Positions 60,307 to 64,000 of a stretch of DNA of 64,000 bases are shown here, piece after piece. A program made the translations under genes and the position numbers. The stretch spans positions 40,465,633 to 40,529,632 of the forward strand of contig NC_057768.1 in the NCBI RefSeq assembly GCF_010389155.1. Direction: 5' to 3'. Position 1 is the stretch's first letter. Each line of letters begins with the position of its first letter. The notes below the pieces were generated by a model that saw nothing but the letters and a program-made list of their open reading frames with translations, searched no databases and was not told where the DNA came from. This stretch comes from Erigeron canadensis. Its lineage: Eukaryota; Streptophyta; Magnoliopsida; Asterales; Asteraceae.

Positions 60307-62060
60307 CTTTTTTTTAAACGATAATATAATATTAAAATTTAAGGCCTCCAACAAAGTACTAAAGGCCAAAGAGTACAATAAGAGATACAACTACAACACG
60401 GGAATGCAAAACACTAAGTAACAAGAATTGGATTCTTTAGCCAATCCGACCATGAAATACGATTCTTTTTACACCAACTTGAATACCAATTATAGGAATG
60501 AGCAATGATAGAGTCGAAAAGATATTCCTTACGATTGTTCCCAGAAGAGAAATTTGTCTCGTTACGATACTTCCAAATAAACCATCAAACACAATAAACA
60601 ATGGTCTTGATGATCCGTTTCTTTTCCACTGAAATACGCATGCTGTCAAAAGAAGTTGGAATAGCAGCAGGGTCTTGCATAATAAAAGGGGAAATTTGAA
60701 GCCATTTGGAAGTCAGATTCCAAATTCTAGAAGTAATACTACATGTCCCAAAGATATGGTCCCCATCTTCTACCTGATTAAAACACAATGGACATAATGT
60801 TGACGGGACATCAACACCTTTATTAGCCAAGTTCATTCGAGTCGGAAGTCTATTTAAAAGAACTCTCCAAACGTGGATGTTAACCTTCCGAGGGACAAAT
60901 CTATTCCATCTAGTAGCGACAAGCATATTAGGAAGTATGGCATTATCTATCGTCTTACGCACACCTTTCACTGTGAAGTCATTCATAGTTGAAGTCGAGA
61001 ACACCCAAGAATCAGATTCGTTGTTAAGATCCAGGTTTTGCAAACAATCACAAAGCATATTCAGCTCAACCGATTCCACCCCACCCCTTACATCTCTTCT
61101 CCATTGTGGCACAAAAATATTATCCTTCCAACGCTCCATAATAAAAACTTTTTTTTATTAAGCTCTAAACTATAAAGACGCGGAAATCTCAAAGCCAAAG
61201 TAGCATTACCATTCCACACATCAAGTCAAAATAGGGTGTTGTCACGTTTGCCAATTTTTTTGGAGATGCCATGTAAGGGAATAATACTAGAACGATCAAG
61301 CTAGTTCAGAAGCAAGCCTCATTGATGACGTGCCACGTACCAGATTAGTGAAACCCGGTTTCACCCAATCCGAAAAAGAGTCTGGGCTATGTATATTGTT
61401 CACAACGGAGACCCAAAGAGCATTAGGGTTAGTCACGTACCTCCATCTCCATTTGAGAAGTAAACCACGATTGAGGGCATGCAAAGAACCAATATTAAGG
61501 CCACCGTGCACCTTGCTAGCCATAACAATGTTCCAGCTAATCCAATGCATTTTCCAGAAAAAATTAGCACGCAAACCTTCAAGTTTCTTTGTAACGGTAA
61601 CTGGAAGGCGAAATAAGGACATAAAATAAGTTCCAACGGCGCCAAGAACTGAAGTTATCAACGTAGAACGCCCACCAATAGAGAGTAGATTAGCTTTCCA
61701 TCTTGATAATCTCTTATTAAATTTATCAATAACCGGAAGCCAAGACTCCATTCTTCTCATATATATTAGCACCAATCGGGACACCAATTGATACGTGAAT
61801 GGAAAAACACCTCGGCCACATCCCATAATTCTAGCAAAATAATCGGCTTGCACACCATTTACACCAATCCCATACAACTTAGATTTCTGAAAATTGATTC
61901 TCAAACCAGAAGAAAGGTAGAAGCAGGTGAAGATGGTTTTGACATTAATTAGATTTTCTTCCGACCAATCTGCTAGAAAAATAACATCATCAGCATACAT
62001 AAGATGGGAAACGGAGAGGTTGCCAACCTTAACGCCGGCCACGAATATCTCCAGAACAAT
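60307..62060 (-). mobile_element. Decayed, 5'-truncated LINE (L1-type)
   Basis: On the minus strand from 62042 a frame of 248 codons begins in the reverse transcriptase with the Y-A-D-D catalytic motif near its start, followed by the thumb and connection region (G-L-R-I-N-F-Q-K-S-K; L-S-R-W-K-A). A second frame from 61139 (184 codons) holds the zf-RVT zinc-knuckle C-P-L-C...H...C. A further shifted frame (60437-60649) matches the usual C-terminal tail. Frameshifts separate them, including a pair near 61770-61800 inside the RT. The 3' end has a poly(A) run (T-run at 60308-60315 on the plus strand). The endonuclease and the first RT motifs are absent. Not functional. Confidence 0.88.
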
Positions 62061-62858
62061 TCTTTAGCAGTTTGGCTGTTACAATATGTCGTAAGATTGA
62101 ACCGGAGTTAGTTTTGTGAGAGGCAAAACACCATGTTGTTAATGGTTATTTCTCAAAATAGGCAATATGACAAGAAATTTTTTTTTTTTATCAACGAAGG
62201 TCACAAATAAGCATGTTCTTATAAAGACATACACATTAGATGGGCTATTTTGTAGTCTGACTTCGAACATGGTTTAGATTTTATCACTAAATATTTAATG
62301 ATGACATCTAAACAATCAACATTTATTATATAGACTTTAATCAAACACTCAATATAATGTAAACCAATATCAAAATGTTAAAAGAAAAAAAACAAAAACA
62401 AAAACAAAAACGAGAATATTTAAGTGGAAAACACATGTTACTTGTATAGTTGTGTGCATATGCCACTTTTTATGTTTTACATACATTTCATATATTTTCA
62501 TGATGTATTTTTGTAGTAGTACACTAATAAGTACATTTATTGATGGTAACAACCATCAAATACTAGAACTCAAAAGTTTTTGAAAGACAACTAAACATTT
62601 CTACAAGATTTTTTTGTTTTACGTGTTTTTAAAATGTCCACTATAAAAATAAAATTCATAGATGATCATACATACAGTATAAACAAATACTCAAAAATAT
62701 ACAATTATTTAAGGAAAAATAATTACTTAAATATTTTTACATAAAAAGAGATAAATATCATCTAAATGCAAATAATATCTCATATCAAGTTTGTACTTTT
62801 ATTTTCATTTTAGTAAAAAGTTTTGTATCCAATTTAATGATAACAAAATTATTTTAAA
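62061..62858. other. AT-rich intergenic DNA, no gene seen
   Basis: No coding region or structured repeat seen. A purine-rich run with repeated AAAACA lies at about 62380-62412. Confidence 0.55.
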
Positions 62859-63978
62859 TCTTTTATTATATTAAAGCATACTTGCTTTAATAACTTATCG
62901 ACCAATCATAACTTTTGATTTCTTAAAGTTGACTTTTGTTTTCAACTTTGACTTTAATTTATACTTTTTTGTTTTCCATCACAAATTTACACTTTTTACC
63001 CTATAAATTTAATATAATAAATAATAATAATAATAATAATAGCTAATATATATTTAATAGAATAATAGTTAATATTTATCTAACAAAATAAAAACTAATA
63101 TATATCCTATAGTATGTTTTATCATATAAACATATAATTAATTAAAAATAAATAAAATTTAATGTAAATATATTAAGATTTTAAGAATAATTGTACTATT
63201 TTTTTTATTGAAGTGTTTCTTAGTAATTGTCATGACGCATATAAAAAAAATGAAACATGTAAAAATATAATTCATTCCAGGAAAAAACATATAACATTGT
63301 CATATTTTAATTGAAATATTTAAAATTATTTCATCTAATGATAATAAATTATTTATAAAATAAGAATATAATACATCATATGTGACAATAAAACGAATAA
63401 AATGAGAGTGACCTATTATGACTTGTTAATGTTCAAATATCGCAAAGTATGTCACAGTTTATATCTTTTATGGACATGTCATATTTTGTAATATTCAAAT
63501 ATCGTTAAGCATGTCACAGCAAACAACTTCGATGAACATATTTTTAAAAAAATATATAAATATAAAACTCAAAGTGTTGATATATAGATCAATTTCTTAT
63601 AACTCAAAATAGTATAGTAAGTAACTGCTCAGTGCCGCCTTCCACGGGTTTTGAGCCCCAATACCTCGACGGTGTATGGGGGAGGTTAAGATGTAAGCAG
63701 ACCTTACTTCTACCTAAGTAGAAAAGCTGCTTCCAGTTTCTACCTAAATGGTAGAAAAGGCCCTCCAACCTTTGCATGGGATGAGGATCGAACCCATGAC
63801 CTCTGTCTCCAGAGGCAGGGGTGCTTACCACTGATCCAACCATGCTGCTTGATAATGCTGCTTGTTTACCACTACTTGATAACTCAAAATAGTATATTAA
63901 ATTTTAAACAATAATAAATTAATATCTAATATTGATAATGCTGTAAGCTCCGTGTATTATACACGTGCTAAAATCTAG
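62859..63978 (+). mobile_element. Non-autonomous Helitron carrying a SINE
   Basis: 5' end TCTTTTATTATATTAAAGCA at 62859, preceded by A. The 3' end has a perfect 6-bp stem hairpin (CGTGTATTATACACG, 63951-63965) followed by TGCTAAAATCTAG at 63978 and a target T. About 1.12 kb including a 258 bp SINE and its duplicated target. A (TAA)n run lies at about 63016-63041. No Rep/helicase gene. Confidence 0.75.
63621..63878 (-). mobile_element. tRNA-derived SINE nested in a Helitron
   Basis: On the minus strand an A box TGGATCAGTGGTAAG and a B box GGTTCGATCC have tRNA-like spacing. It is flanked by 22 bp direct repeats with one mismatch (63599-63620 and 63879-63900), a classic target duplication. Its 5' part has a short repeated GCTGCTT segment. 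An open frame over it is not a gene. Confidence 0.85.
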
Positions 63979-64000
63979 TATATCATCTACACATGAGATA

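Noticed and set aside
61330..61629. 99-codon open frame on the plus strand
   Set aside because: Antisense shadow of the LINE reverse transcriptase region.
63785..63840. tRNA gene suggested by A and B boxes
   Set aside because: No cloverleaf can be drawn and the sequence continues into a SINE body with its own target duplication.
63604..63843. 79-codon open frame on the minus strand
   Set aside because: It is the SINE body read as protein; the B box and A box explain the sequence.

Overview
This window looks like a gene-poor stretch of a eudicot nuclear genome. It is AT-rich, and its three intact protein genes are of plant type. Two of them carry many short GT-AG introns. Most of the remaining DNA is transposon-derived. 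The style of the long-terminal-repeat insertions (TGTAACACCC...GGGTGTTACA) and of the Helitrons suggests a large-genome eudicot, possibly Asteraceae, but that placement is inference.

Layout. 1-3.1 kb: fragment of an LTR-type retroelement on the minus strand with tandem and low-complexity repeats, abutting a piece of a Mutator-like terminal repeat. 5.0-14.6 kb: the oddest region. A ~0.82 kb cassette built from a ~40 bp minisatellite is tandemly reiterated. Four cassettes end in a ~50 bp copy of the Walker A (P-loop) exon of the helicase gene ISE2. A copy of the last ISE2 exon (10.6-11.0 kb) and a decayed copy of ISE2 exons 2-8 (12.8-14.6 kb) follow in scrambled order. 17.7-19.5 kb (minus): single-exon GT92 glycosyltransferase. 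20-33 kb: a mosaic of small DNA transposons, Helitrons, SINEs and a 2.6 kb solo-LTR-like insertion nested in a Helitron. 34.0-43.2 kb (plus): a 19-exon SIN3-like transcriptional corepressor with a 423 bp TRIM-like element in an intron. 44.8-48.2 kb: Helitron, PIF/Harbinger-type element and LTR fragment. 49.4-57.3 kb (plus): the intact 16-exon gene for ISE2/DExH15, a chloroplast RNA helicase, with a SINE in one intron. 59-64 kb: Mutator-like element, decayed LINE, and a Helitron carrying a SINE.

The three intact genes are not obviously functionally linked: cell-wall or Golgi glycosylation (GT92), chromatin repression (SIN3-like) and chloroplast RNA processing (ISE2). My exon models close in frame: 3,555 nt (1,184 codons plus stop) for SIN3-like and 3,510 nt (1,169 codons plus stop) for ISE2. 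The clearest candidates for something undescribed are the P-loop-exon/minisatellite cassette array derived from ISE2, and the tandem hairpin or odd-palindrome motifs carried by all three LTR-type insertions, where arms differ between copies while loops stay conserved.
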